Below are positions 8,271-18,101 of a stretch of DNA of 50,052 nt, piece after piece. Below the pieces are notes generated by a model, which ran no database searches, was not told where the DNA came from, and was given only the letters and a program-made list of their open reading frames with translations. Made by a program: the position numbers and the translations under genes. Source of the stretch: Sphingobacteriaceae bacterium (GTDB taxonomy: Bacteria > Bacteroidota > Bacteroidia > B-17B0 > Aurantibacillaceae); NCBI GenBank assembly GCA_947453445.1, contig CANGGP010000020.1, positions 1-50,052 on the forward strand, written 5' to 3'. Positions within the stretch are counted from its first letter, which is position 1. Each line of letters starts with the position of its first letter.

Positions 8271-9910
8271 GGCACTTTCTTAACCGTTTTTAGGCTCAGT
8301 AAATTCATCGGGTTGGTACCCAATTGCTGAATGTTTTTTTGAACCAATCTCACCACTTCATCGTAATACAATGGCACCACGGGCGACTCTTCAATAAGGA
8401 TGCGTTCCATGGCTTGATACAATTGGTTTTTAACGGCTTGATCTGTTTCGTTTAATGCCTTTTCATACAAACGATCAAAGGTTTGATTTTTGAAATGGAA
8501 AAAATTAACACCTTGGGGAGTGAAATTTTTACTGTAAAACAAAGCCATAAAATTATCTTCATCCGGATAATCGGCCACCCACGATTTTTTAAAAAAATCA
8601 TATTCACCACTGTTCACGGCTTGCCGCAAAACAGAGGGTTTATCAATGCTGATTTGCACACGAATATTGTTTTCTGCCAATTGTGATTGTATAAACTCAG
8701 CCTGCTCTTTATACGTGTCGGTAATGTGCATCACAATCTCCGGAAGCCCCATGCCATTTGGGTAACCGGCTTCTATCAACAATTGTTTTACACGATCAGG
8801 ATCATAACTGTATCCTTTCACCGAATCAACACTAAAACTATTCATCCCTTTTGGAATAAATCCCGAGCTTGCAGCATAACCCACATTGTTGCGTAAATAT
8901 TTAATCAATTTATTTCTATCAAAACCCATGTTGATGGCCCTTCTTATTGCTTTCAATCTTATCGGTGATTGTTTCACAACGGGCATCGCGCTGTCGACCA
9001 AAAAACCAATGTAATCTGTTTTTAAAAAGACTTCTTTTTGCAATACAAATTTTTTGCTGTAAAAGTCTCTTAAATCGCCTTCCTTGTTTAATACTTCACT
9101 TGTATTAAAGGCATCTGCACCACTCAACATGTCGAATTTACCGGCTAAAAATTCCATGAAGGCCGTTTCTTTGTCTTTAATAAATGATACCGTTACCGCA
9201 TCCAAATAAGGCAAACGCACATTGTTCGAATCAAATTCAAAATAATGTGGATTTTTCACCATGATTAATTTTGAACCTTCATCCCATATTTTAAATTGAA
9301 AGGGTCCTGTGCCTACAGGGTTTTTTCTGAAGTCTTGATGATAATATTCTATTGCCTCAAATGGAATAACACCAAAATACTTCATGCTTAAAATGCTTAA
9401 AAATGGCGCATAGGGTTCTTTTAAATAAATTTTAAATGTGCTGTCGTTTACGGCTTCAAATCCTTTGTAATGGGTTTTTTCATTGCGGTCAACCTTTTCA
9501 AGCAAACCCGCGGCACTGCTCACTTTACTGTCGAACAAACGGTTGTAACTAAATACAAAATCAGAGGCAAGTACCTTTCGACCTTTGCCACTTTCAAAAC
9601 ACACATTGTCGTGAAAGTAAACATCCGTTCTTAAATGAAAGGTGTATTCCTTTTTATCTGCACTAATCTCAAAACGTTTGCTTATGCCGGCCCTTAAGTT
9701 TAAATGATCATCCATTTCAATCAAACCGTTAAACATTTGATTCACCGGCCAGATGTTTTCAAAATTAGCCGCAGCCGCAGGATCTAATGAGGTAACACCG
9801 TTTAATTCATTGTAATTAAAAACTGTTTTGTTTTTTTCAAGATTCGACGAATTGTTACACGCCGAAAATAACAATGTGAAAAATCCGATTGCAATAATGA
9901 AAATGCGCAT
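8267..9910 (-). CDS. Oligopeptide-type ABC transporter substrate-binding lipoprotein
   Basis: A 547-residue lipoprotein (signal TLLFSAC, Cys at about residue 18) of the SBP_bac_5 family (DppA/OppA/NikA type). Family hallmarks include LDPAAAANFEN near the N-terminus, the NPVGTGPFQF motif in the middle, a RRAINMGFDRNKLI segment and a PVVPLYYDE segment near the C-terminus. These proteins capture peptides or other small ligands and deliver them to an ABC permease. No permease or ATPase gene is adjacent, so it is an orphan binding protein here. ATG 9910 is preferred over the TTG two codons upstream. It converges on the flippase gene with a four-base overlap. Confidence 0.88.
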   Translation of the reverse strand: MRIFIIAIGFFTLLFSACNNSSNLEKNKTVFNYNELNGVTSLDPAAAANFENIWPVNQMFNGLIEMDDHLNLRAGISKRFEISADKKEYTFHLRTDVYFHDNVCFESGKGRKVLASDFVFSYNRLFDSKVSSAAGLLEKVDRNEKTHYKGFEAVNDSTFKIYLKEPYAPFLSILSMKYFGVIPFEAIEYYHQDFRKNPVGTGPFQFKIWDEGSKLIMVKNPHYFEFDSNNVRLPYLDAVTVSFIKDKETAFMEFLAGKFDMLSGADAFNTSEVLNKEGDLRDFYSKKFVLQKEVFLKTDYIGFLVDSAMPVVKQSPIRLKAIRRAINMGFDRNKLIKYLRNNVGYAASSGFIPKGMNSFSVDSVKGYSYDPDRVKQLLIEAGYPNGMGLPEIVMHITDTYKEQAEFIQSQLAENNIRVQISIDKPSVLRQAVNSGEYDFFKKSWVADYPDEDNFMALFYSKNFTPQGVNFFHFKNQTFDRLYEKALNETDQAVKNQLYQAMERILIEESPVVPLYYDEVVRLVQKNIQQLGTNPMNLLSLKTVKKVP

Positions 9911-9985
9911 ACACAAAGATGTGCATCTATCGCTTGGCTTTTAAAAAAATTAAAAACAATTTTGCACATAAAACTGTGCAGGAAT

Positions 9986-11233
9986 TTATGGCTTGGCGCC
10001 TTCTTTTTCGCCCTCTTCTGTTTTAGAAACCGAATCGAAATTAAAACTCAATGTGATGCGCCAGGTGTTTTGTAATGGATTACGCAACGATGTTGGCACC
10101 AAATACGACCCGTCAACTGTAATCACCTTAAATTTAAATCCCATGCCAAATGTTAAATACTGACGGCCACCTTTTGTTTTAGGTTCATAAAAATAACCGG
10201 TTCTTACAGCCAATACGTTGTTATAGGCATACTCTAAACCGGTGGCAATATTAATTTCTTTTAATTCTTCCTTAAATCCACCCGGTGCATCACCAAATGA
10301 TTGTAACATACCTGTTACCACGTCAACATTCGGATTCTTTCCTTTGGCAATCACCTTGTTGCCGGTTGAAGGGTCAATAACAATACTTGCTTGACCGGTA
10401 GCCGGATTAATTGCAGTGGAATATACCGGAGGACTTGGCACCATCAATTTATTAAAGTCGGTATAAACCGCAATGCTATTGTATTGATCAATTTCTGTTT
10501 TTAAGCCACCACCCAATCTTAAATTAATTGGAATAAAATTTTGATCATTCGAGTATTTAATTTTGGCACCCATATTGGTCAAAGCCAATCCTGCAGTAGC
10601 AACTGCTTTTTTATCAGATAATTTAAACTTGTTACTTTTAAAATACATGCTTAAATCAACCGCCACAGTGCTGGCTGCATTTCCCGAACTGCCTTGAAAA
10701 TATACACGACTGATGCTTGAATTAATGAACCTGGTTGCAACACCCAATGAAAAATATTTTGATAATTTTTGCGCAAAACACAAATCAATCGCAAATTCAT
10801 TTGGTTTAAAATTACCTGTACGAATACCTTGATCGTTGGTTAAATCAATATTTCCCAAACTAAAATAACGCAACGAACCACCAACAGTTTGTTTGTCGTT
10901 TAATTTTCCATATCCCGCCAAATAATACATGTTGATGTCCGGAACCAATGATCTTAACCAAGGTGTTACAGTAAATCCGGTGCCAAATTGTTTTTCGGCA
11001 AACGCCAATTTACTGCCATTCCAATGAATCGAATTAATGTCACAATCTGTTGCGGCTCCTACATCGCCCATGCCGCCTTGTTTACTGTCGGGACTAATTA
11101 ATAAAAATGGCACTGAAGTAGTAATAGGATTTAAGGCGCCACTTAATTGCGTTGTACTCAAAGTACTGGTAGCCTGACTAAATGATTTAGAAACAAATAA
11201 AGTAACTAATGCGGTGCTTAAGATTGATTTCAT
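9986..11233 (-). CDS. porV: Type IX secretion outer-membrane shuttle protein PorV (LptO)
   Basis: PorV is an outer-membrane barrel that collects cargo from the type IX translocon and passes it to the PorU attachment complex. The 415-residue protein has a signal peptide and the family signature after it: VPFLLISPDSKQGGMGDVGA followed by NSIHWNG. It then carries repeated beta-strands, ending in a strand with SFNF and a charged Glu/Lys-rich tail. An ATG six codons upstream (11251) is possible; I prefer 11233 because it begins the signal peptide with MKS. It lies 43 bases downstream of porU on the same strand, a conserved pairing. Confidence 0.92.
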   Translation of the reverse strand: MKSILSTALVTLFVSKSFSQATSTLSTTQLSGALNPITTSVPFLLISPDSKQGGMGDVGAATDCDINSIHWNGSKLAFAEKQFGTGFTVTPWLRSLVPDINMYYLAGYGKLNDKQTVGGSLRYFSLGNIDLTNDQGIRTGNFKPNEFAIDLCFAQKLSKYFSLGVATRFINSSISRVYFQGSSGNAASTVAVDLSMYFKSNKFKLSDKKAVATAGLALTNMGAKIKYSNDQNFIPINLRLGGGLKTEIDQYNSIAVYTDFNKLMVPSPPVYSTAINPATGQASIVIDPSTGNKVIAKGKNPNVDVVTGMLQSFGDAPGGFKEELKEINIATGLEYAYNNVLAVRTGYFYEPKTKGGRQYLTFGMGFKFKVITVDGSYLVPTSLRNPLQNTWRITLSFNFDSVSKTEEGEKEGAKP

Positions 11234-11276
11234 GTATTTATCTTCTGTCATGCCGGTAATGCAATCGGCAAATTTA

Positions 11277-14200
11277 CTAATTTAGAATCACTAATTTTTC
11301 TATTTTTTCGGCTTTTTTGTTTTCCGGATTAATGATAGCCAGTTTATAGATGTAAACACCCCTGCCAATTCGCTGTCCGTAATCATCTTTGCCGTCCCAT
11401 TCAACGGCTTCCATCTTACCATTGTCGCAGTTTACCATCTGTTGAATGGTTTTAACCACTTTACCACTCACCGTATAAATTTGAACAGTTACCTTTAATG
11501 GCACACAGGTTTGATTGTGCTGAAATAAAAATTGGGTATGCGTGGTAAAAGGATTCGGATAATTCATCACTTCCTTCAAAGCCAAATCTGCACTCTTGGC
11601 CACAACAAAATCAGCATAAACAGTATTCGAATTGTTTTGAATATCCCACACTTTAAAGGCTACCGAATGCTGGCCCTCACTCAAATCATTAAATGGATAA
11701 CGCACCCTGCCACTTTGATAACTGTTTAAATCAGCCTCATAATAATCATTTAAAATAATGGGATTGCTTGATTTGGCATCCAAAATGGCGGAAATATCAT
11801 GCCCAAGGCCGGTACCCACCGTATTAATTCCACTCGAATCAACCAAATTGGCAAACAAAACCGGATTTTCATTGGTCAATCCGCCGTTTACAAAACTTTT
11901 GTCGTTTAAATATAAATGCACCAGCGGACCATCCTTATCGTTACTGATATTATTCGAGGCACCTCCAACCACAATTTTACTGTGGTATCCGTTTGCGTCA
12001 CTCGTGCCGGTTGTAGCATAATAACTAATCCTACCCGGACCATAAGCGAAGCTGATGTCTTTTGGCACCATAAATGTGAACGAAAAATCACCATTACTTA
12101 CCAAGGCTTTACCGCGGTACAAAATATTTTTTTGTAATTTAAATTGAAACGGAATCAATGCATTATCACCGGGGCCCAAAGGATAATTGGCGGCCGATTT
12201 ATCAGTGTTCATTAAACACACAACATCTTGTTCCTTATCAAATACAGTAGGATAAACCAAGCCATTAAAATTTAATTTGTTACCATTGGCATCTCCAACA
12301 TAACCAGTAACTGTAATTTTCGACAGCGACTTTAAGGTGTCTGAACTACTTGTTGTAATTGCTTTTTGGTTGATTTGTGTTGTGAAAACTTTGTCTTTAG
12401 GATAGGCCAAGGTCATGGCAGGGTCACCCAATAAGTGAAAATTGGCGTACACATATGATTGGCCAATTCTTGCATCTGATTTGGTCATTTGCACAATTTC
12501 ACCCAAGGTTGGTCGCTTGCCTGCTTTTGTTCTTGAAAAGGTATTGGTTAATAAAATTGAATTGAGCGTAAAATTAGGTCCCGAATAAGCCAAACGACAT
12601 GTTGTGAAAAGGGCTATGGCTCCACCTTTGGCATTTAATAAACACAATTCCCCGGCAGATGTGCGCGCCGGATCATCATAACGACTGAATTCGCAAGTGG
12701 CCGTTACAAATAAAGGAAGCTTATTAAAATTGTTTAAACTGTTAATGATATCAATGTCTATAATGCGCTCAGCCGTTAAGCCAACCTCACCGCCATGACC
12801 GGTGTAATTAAATAACAAAGCGCCTTTAGAAATTCGCTTCACAAAATCTTCTGATGCGTCCGGAAACCTTGCGCCACCTGCTGTACTGAAACGTTGATAA
12901 GCATCCAAATACACCTTGTCGATGTTGTAATTTGCATCCAAGGATGTCACCACAGAGGTGAGTACATTCGATTGTTTCATGTGCTCGGCACCATCTTCAT
13001 CATCGGCCAAAAACAATAAGTTGTTGCGCCAATCGCCCATCGATGAGGCATCACTCACATAGGTGCTTTCAGTTGGATTAACTTGTAAATTGGCATCAGT
13101 TTTATAGTAATTGTAAATTTTATTCAATACAGCCTTCATTTCATCATTTGATTTACAAATGATGCGTCCTATGGCCAAATCGATGCTGCCATAATTTTCT
13201 GCATTTTGTCCTTCATCCGGATCCATTAAAGCATAAAAATCATCCGTGGCAATGCTTTGCGTTTCAGATAAAGAATTAATTGATTGATATGTTGGAATTA
13301 AATTACTGTTGTTGGTTATGCTCCTCGACTGGTTAATGTACGAACCTCTACCCATTAACAAAACATACTTTAATGGTTTTGACCCATTCACATTGCGTGA
13401 ATACACCATGCGGATAAAATCTCTAATTGCCGAAATATCTTGTCGTCCACTGCTAAACTCATTGTAAATTTGATCTGTGTTCACCACTTGATAAGTGAGT
13501 CCTTCTTTCTGCAAATGAAAGGCACCCAATTGCTGTGATTCTTGCATGAATATAGGATGGCAAATGATTAAATAATCGGCTTGCTGAATGGCGTGTAAGT
13601 TTTGATTTTCAATTTTCCCAACAAAGGCCGGCGTATAATAATCGCTGTTGGATGAAACACAATATTCTTTTAAACTATCAGCTGAAGCAGTGAATGAAAG
13701 AACGTTGTTCGATTGCATAAAAACAATATCACTCGGATGTAAAGGATCACTTACATCCCAAATGTTCACTTCCGAATTGTAAGTATTTGTGATGTTGAAT
13801 TTGGTAAACTTTCCGGCGCCAACGCTTCTTGAATCCCTGAAAGTAAATTGTTGTCCGTTCATCACCAATTGCCTGCGTGCATTAAGCGTTACCTTATCCA
13901 AATAGCCAATACTTTTGGCCGTTAGTTTTTCAACGTTAATATTTATTTCTGCGGCCGACTTATTCATTGCCCATCCAAATTTATAACCCGGTTTTGCATA
14001 ATCTTCATAAGCAAGATTGGGATTAATTGAGCCTGTGGTGACAATAAAATTTAATCCGTTTCCGCTTACTCTAAAATTCGAAGTGTCGGTGTTAATGCCC
14101 ACCAACGATACATCACAAAGAATACTGTCGTTTAAAACAAAATTGTTTTCACGATAAGTGAATTGATAGTTTTTTACATAATCAAAAAATTCACCATAAA

Positions 14201-15230
14201 AGTCGCGACCGCTTTTGCCAAAATTTACCACATTCTCTTCATGATAATTGTAGTAGTCGTAACTCGATGTTTCGAATTGATTGGTTTGACTTGAAGAATT
14301 TTGTTGAGCAATTCTCTTTCCGGAAGTTGTATTCACATTGATAAAATAAAAACTAGTATCGCTGTACAAATTTTTGCTTACCCTAAATTTTAATCCCCCA
14401 CTCTTGTTTCTGCTCCAGTTATCAGCACCGGTGGCATAAAATAAAATGTAATCGGCATTGTCAAATTTGCCATCCTCTTCGCCAATTACAGCAATTGAAT
14501 TTTCTTGTAAATCATCATATCTAAAATCTTTATTTCTTTCAGGAAGCATTTTTCCGCCATTACCATATATATGTATGTTTTTGGGATTAATGTTTGCGGT
14601 ATTGATTCCGATATTGGTCAAAAAATCTTTGGATATTTTATACACCCCACTTTTAGTTACACCAATTTTAAACCAGTTGCCACTAGCCAACACCGAGTTT
14701 GAGCTAAAACCTGCACTAGGCTTTGCTGCATTTGCTTGTGCATTTTGAGTCACTTGCCACTGAATGTCGTATTCAATTAGTTCTTCAAACTGATTTTGCT
14801 GATTAAGCCTAAATGGTAACAGTTGGTAATGGTTTAAATTTTCGCCCCTGCATAAACTGGCCTTTGAAAACAAAGTAAATTCATTAGTTATGAATTCACT
14901 GTAGTACTTTAATAAAATTTTTGATGCTTCGGCACCCACCGGCATTGTTTTTTTTACTGTTAATTTTGGTAAAGCCACTTCACGATAATCGGTGGTGTAT
15001 GAAAGTGCATAATAAGGCAGGAAATTTTTTTCGGCGGCAAATGCGCCGTTTCTCAAAGAAATTTTAATAACTGAAGTATCCGCTTCACTCAGTCTTTCAA
15101 TGTTTGATGTTTGAGCAGCAATTGAACCGGTATTTCCGAAATTGGACTTATTTTCAGTTTGAGCGTTAAAAATCAGGGAAAAGCACAATAAAATGCCAAT
15201 AAAAACGCTTTTTTTAGAATAAATACCCAT
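11277..15230 (-). CDS. porU: Type IX secretion system C-terminal signal peptidase/sortase PorU
   Basis: PorU is the gingipain-family (peptidase C25) protein on the cell surface that removes the C-terminal signal of type IX cargo and attaches the cargo to lipopolysaccharide. The 1317-residue protein has a signal peptide (about 1-23), a long N-terminal beta region, a C25 domain and a C-terminal FlgD-like Ig domain (NYPNPF motif, WDGKDDYGQ, GVYIYKL). In the C25 domain the catalytic pair is visible: His812 in YTGHGGE and Cys846 in TATCEFSRYDDP. It precedes porV on the same strand. In Flavobacterium porU is next to gldJ in the same direction; here it points away from gldJ, with a porP-family gene between them. 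Confidence 0.95.
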   Translation of the reverse strand: MGIYSKKSVFIGILLCFSLIFNAQTENKSNFGNTGSIAAQTSNIERLSEADTSVIKISLRNGAFAAEKNFLPYYALSYTTDYREVALPKLTVKKTMPVGAEASKILLKYYSEFITNEFTLFSKASLCRGENLNHYQLLPFRLNQQNQFEELIEYDIQWQVTQNAQANAAKPSAGFSSNSVLASGNWFKIGVTKSGVYKISKDFLTNIGINTANINPKNIHIYGNGGKMLPERNKDFRYDDLQENSIAVIGEEDGKFDNADYILFYATGADNWSRNKSGGLKFRVSKNLYSDTSFYFINVNTTSGKRIAQQNSSSQTNQFETSSYDYYNYHEENVVNFGKSGRDFYGEFFDYVKNYQFTYRENNFVLNDSILCDVSLVGINTDTSNFRVSGNGLNFIVTTGSINPNLAYEDYAKPGYKFGWAMNKSAAEININVEKLTAKSIGYLDKVTLNARRQLVMNGQQFTFRDSRSVGAGKFTKFNITNTYNSEVNIWDVSDPLHPSDIVFMQSNNVLSFTASADSLKEYCVSSNSDYYTPAFVGKIENQNLHAIQQADYLIICHPIFMQESQQLGAFHLQKEGLTYQVVNTDQIYNEFSSGRQDISAIRDFIRMVYSRNVNGSKPLKYVLLMGRGSYINQSRSITNNSNLIPTYQSINSLSETQSIATDDFYALMDPDEGQNAENYGSIDLAIGRIICKSNDEMKAVLNKIYNYYKTDANLQVNPTESTYVSDASSMGDWRNNLLFLADDEDGAEHMKQSNVLTSVVTSLDANYNIDKVYLDAYQRFSTAGGARFPDASEDFVKRISKGALLFNYTGHGGEVGLTAERIIDIDIINSLNNFNKLPLFVTATCEFSRYDDPARTSAGELCLLNAKGGAIALFTTCRLAYSGPNFTLNSILLTNTFSRTKAGKRPTLGEIVQMTKSDARIGQSYVYANFHLLGDPAMTLAYPKDKVFTTQINQKAITTSSSDTLKSLSKITVTGYVGDANGNKLNFNGLVYPTVFDKEQDVVCLMNTDKSAANYPLGPGDNALIPFQFKLQKNILYRGKALVSNGDFSFTFMVPKDISFAYGPGRISYYATTGTSDANGYHSKIVVGGASNNISNDKDGPLVHLYLNDKSFVNGGLTNENPVLFANLVDSSGINTVGTGLGHDISAILDAKSSNPIILNDYYEADLNSYQSGRVRYPFNDLSEGQHSVAFKVWDIQNNSNTVYADFVVAKSADLALKEVMNYPNPFTTHTQFLFQHNQTCVPLKVTVQIYTVSGKVVKTIQQMVNCDNGKMEAVEWDGKDDYGQRIGRGVYIYKLAIINPENKKAEKIEKLVILN

Positions 15231-15302
15231 GTTTAAAATGAATTTATTTACTGATACTACAAATTAACGCATATTTGATAAAAATTATTGTTTAGCATTT
15301 TT

Positions 15303-15332
15303 TTTGTTTATCAAAATGTATTTCTATATTTG
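15303..15332 (+). promoter_or_regulatory. Bacteroidota-type promoter for the porP-family gene
   Basis: TTTG (15303-15306) and TATATTTG (15325-15332) match the -33 TTTG and -7 TAnnTTTG elements with an 18-base spacer. Transcription would begin near 15339, leaving a leader of about 20 bases before the ATG at 15361. This also argues against the upstream in-frame start at 15304, which would lie inside the promoter. Confidence 0.7.
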
Positions 15333-15360
15333 TCAAATTAGGTTAGCTATACATGCTCAT

Positions 15361-16308
15361 ATGATTCGTCGCGTACTCTTCTCATTACTTGCATTTACTG
15401 CAATTCTGAACGGTCTTAAAGCTCAAGATCCTCAGTTTACACAGTTTTATGCTAACCCATTATACCTTAATCCTGCCTTTGCGGGCTCTGCAAGATGTCC
15501 ACGCATAGCCATGAATTACCGTAATCAATGGCCAAATTTAAATGCCAGATATGTAACTTATTCCTTTTCAGGGGATATGCACGTAGATCCTTTGGCCGGC
15601 GGTGTAGGGATTATCGTTACGCAAGATGACCAAGCAAGAGGTGTGTTAAAAACCACCAACGCCAGTTTGGTTTATTCTTATTTAGCGCAGGTTAACCGCG
15701 AATTTTCTTTAAAATTTGGCTTACAAGCTACCTATTTGCAAAAATCTTTAGATACCCGTAACCTCACTTTTGGCGATATGATCGACTCGAGAAGAGGCTT
15801 TGTATACAATACACGTGAAACACAACCACAAGCCACTAAAAAGAATGCCGATTTTTCGGTGGGTATGTTGGGTTACAGCAAACGTTATTTCTTTGGCTTA
15901 GCCGCCCACCATATTACTCAACCCGATGAGGGTTTACAAGGAACATCAAAACTTCCCGCCAAATTCACGGCACACGCCGGCGCTATCATTCCTTTAGAAA
16001 AAGGCAACGAAAGTTATATCTCCCCAAATATTTTGTTCCAGGCCCAACAAACATTTCGCCAACTAAATTTGGGGATTTATTATGTAAAGGGGCCTTTTGT
16101 TGCAGGTTTGTGGTACAGAAACAGCGATGCCATGATTGCATTAATCGGTATTCAAAACACAAATTTTAAATTTGGATATAGTTACGACGTGACAATCAAT
16201 AAGTTGGCAGGTAATACAGGTGGTTCTCATGAAATTTCAATTCAAATGCAATTTGAATGTAAAACCAAAAAGAAAAAGTACAGAGTAATGAGTTGCCCAT
16301 CTTTTTAA
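15361..16308 (+). CDS. PorP/SprF-family outer-membrane protein
   Basis: A 315-residue protein with a signal peptide (SLLAFTAILNGLKAQ) followed directly by the PorP/SprF signature DPQFTQFYANPLYLNPAFAG. The rest is a barrel with repeated aromatic strands. PorP/SprF proteins are outer-membrane parts of type IX secretion and partner with PorK/GldK-type lipoproteins or with specific cargo such as SprB. There are usually several paralogs per genome, so I cannot tell whether this is the core porP or a cargo-specific copy. It is directly upstream of gldJ on the same strand and has its own clear promoter. Confidence 0.88.
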   Translation: MIRRVLFSLLAFTAILNGLKAQDPQFTQFYANPLYLNPAFAGSARCPRIAMNYRNQWPNLNARYVTYSFSGDMHVDPLAGGVGIIVTQDDQARGVLKTTNASLVYSYLAQVNREFSLKFGLQATYLQKSLDTRNLTFGDMIDSRRGFVYNTRETQPQATKKNADFSVGMLGYSKRYFFGLAAHHITQPDEGLQGTSKLPAKFTAHAGAIIPLEKGNESYISPNILFQAQQTFRQLNLGIYYVKGPFVAGLWYRNSDAMIALIGIQNTNFKFGYSYDVTINKLAGNTGGSHEISIQMQFECKTKKKKYRVMSCPSF

Positions 16309-16366
16309 TACATTTGTGTAACCTTTTTCTAATAAGTTCGTTATAGAGTTTTAATTAAATACAGTT

Positions 16367-18037
16367 ATGAATATAAAATGGATAAAAAACCAAAAATCGC
16401 TTGCCATTATCTTGGCAATTGTTTTGGTTTCATGTTCTCAAGAAAGATCTCCGGTTACCGGTTGGGCTTACAACGACCCAACCAATGGTGGTTTTGAAAA
16501 ACCACCTTACGAAGAGCAAGAAACCGGTCCCGGATTGGTTTTAATCGAAGGTGGTACCTTTTCTATGGGAAGAAGCGAAAATGATGTTACTTACGAATGG
16601 AACAACGTGGCTCGTCGTGTAACTGTTTCTTCTTTTTATATGGATGAAACCGAGGTGAGCAATCTTTCTTACGTAGAATATTTATACTGGACAGCCCGCG
16701 TATTTGGTCCAACTTTCCCTGATATTTATTATAAGGCTTTACCGGATACTTTGGTTTGGCGCGAAAAATTGGCTTACAATGAGCCATTTGTTGAATATTA
16801 TTTGCGTCACCCTGCTTATCGCGATTATCCTGTTGTAGGTGTTAACTGGTTACAAGCAAACGATTTCTGCGCTTGGAGAACCGACCGCGTGAATGAATAC
16901 ATTTTAATACGTGAAGGTTTATTAGAACACAACCCTCAACCTTCTGATCAAGATTATTTCAGTACCGAAGCTTACCTTTCAGGTAAATGGCAAGGTCAGT
17001 TAAAAACAAAATTGCCTTCTTTTGATGCCCAAAATCCTGAAAGAGAAGTGCGCATGGAAGATGGTATCTTCTTACCTAAATACCGTCTCCCAACCGAAGC
17101 TGAATGGGAATATGCTGCTTATGGCTTAATTGGTAACACAATTGGCGAGCGCATCACCGACAGAAGAATTTACCCTTGGAACGGTCACGGTGTGCGTAAT
17201 GCTACCGATAAGTATCTTGGTCAAATCAACGCCAACTTTGTAAGAGGTGCCGGTGATTACATGGGTACAGCAGGTTACTTAAATGATAACGCCGATGTTA
17301 CCGCTCCGGTATACAGCTACTGGCCTAACGATTACGGTTTATATAACATGGCCGGTAACGTTTGTGAATGGGTAATGGACGTTTATCGCGCCAGTACTTC
17401 GCAAGATGCCGACGAATTCAGACCGTTTAGAGGTAACGTTTTCAGTACCCAAGTACGTGATAGTACCACTTTAATTGGTGGTTTGGGCGGTGAAATTGTA
17501 ACCAATGTTGATGGGCCTGCTTACCAGAAATTCAAACACAAAGTTAGCCTTCCTAGTGCTCACGGTGTTGTGAACCAAGAAGCAGTTGAAGTTGAAGACA
17601 GTGTTTTAACCATTATGACCAAAGATCTTCAAGGTAACAGCAATGCAAATCCTGAAGGTAAATCTGATATTCCTGGTCGCGTTAAATGGAGAGAAGTTTC
17701 AGTAGCAGTACCTACCGACAATTTGGATGAAAGAAGAAATTATAAAACTGCTGATTACATCAGTTATTTAGATGGTGATGTAAATTCAAGCATTTATTTC
17801 GACCAAGGTGAAGATGCCTATGGTGAAAAAGCAGGGAAATTAATGTATGAATACGCAAAAACTTCCCTCATCAATGATAAGGCAAGGGTTTACAAAGGTG
17901 GTAGCTGGAGAGATCGCGCCTACTTCTTAAATCCGGGTGCAAGAAGATACTTAGATCAACGTCAATCCACTTCATGGTTAGGCTTTAGATGTTCAATGAC
18001 CCGCGTTGGTAGTCCTGTAGGATTAGGCGGTAAATAA
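16367..18037 (+). CDS. gldJ: Gliding motility / type IX secretion lipoprotein GldJ
   Basis: GldJ is an outer-membrane lipoprotein needed for gliding and stable type IX secretion. The 556-residue protein has a lipoprotein signal (VLVSC, Cys23) and a formylglycine-generating-enzyme-like (SUMF1) fold starting near LVLIEGGTFSMG (about 55) and ending with GGSWRDRA and GFRCS near the C-terminus. Segments specific to GldJ rather than GldK are present: TGWAYND with GGF after the Cys, YVEYLYW, and LPDTLVWR with YLRHPAY. Length agrees with GldJ (about 560). A -7-like TACATTTG occurs at 16309-16316, just after the porP stop, but without a good -33 box, so cotranscription with porP is equally possible. 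Confidence 0.93.
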   Translation: MNIKWIKNQKSLAIILAIVLVSCSQERSPVTGWAYNDPTNGGFEKPPYEEQETGPGLVLIEGGTFSMGRSENDVTYEWNNVARRVTVSSFYMDETEVSNLSYVEYLYWTARVFGPTFPDIYYKALPDTLVWREKLAYNEPFVEYYLRHPAYRDYPVVGVNWLQANDFCAWRTDRVNEYILIREGLLEHNPQPSDQDYFSTEAYLSGKWQGQLKTKLPSFDAQNPEREVRMEDGIFLPKYRLPTEAEWEYAAYGLIGNTIGERITDRRIYPWNGHGVRNATDKYLGQINANFVRGAGDYMGTAGYLNDNADVTAPVYSYWPNDYGLYNMAGNVCEWVMDVYRASTSQDADEFRPFRGNVFSTQVRDSTTLIGGLGGEIVTNVDGPAYQKFKHKVSLPSAHGVVNQEAVEVEDSVLTIMTKDLQGNSNANPEGKSDIPGRVKWREVSVAVPTDNLDERRNYKTADYISYLDGDVNSSIYFDQGEDAYGEKAGKLMYEYAKTSLINDKARVYKGGSWRDRAYFLNPGARRYLDQRQSTSWLGFRCSMTRVGSPVGLGGK

Positions 18038-18057
18038 TGAATGTTAATAATTTAAAT

Positions 18058-18090
18058 AAAACCCTTAGGTATTCACCTGAGGGTTTTTTT
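18058..18090 (+). terminator. Intrinsic terminator after gldJ
   Basis: Stem AAAACCCTTAGGT (18058-18070) pairs with ACCTGAGGGTTTT (18075-18087) over 13 pairs with one G-T wobble. The loop is ATTC, and a T tract follows. It lies 20 bases after the gldJ stop and just before murF. Confidence 0.85.
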
Positions 18091-18101
18091 ATTTTGTAGC
18101 C

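Noticed and set aside
15304-15360. Possible 20-codon N-terminal extension of the porP-family gene
   Set aside because: It contains the promoter elements TTTG and TATATTTG and would precede the signal peptide; ATG 15361 starts a normal signal peptide.
16309-16316. TACATTTG as a gldJ promoter
   Set aside because: The -7 box is perfect but the only upstream TTG is about 13 bases away, too close for a -33 element; kept only as a remark under gldJ.
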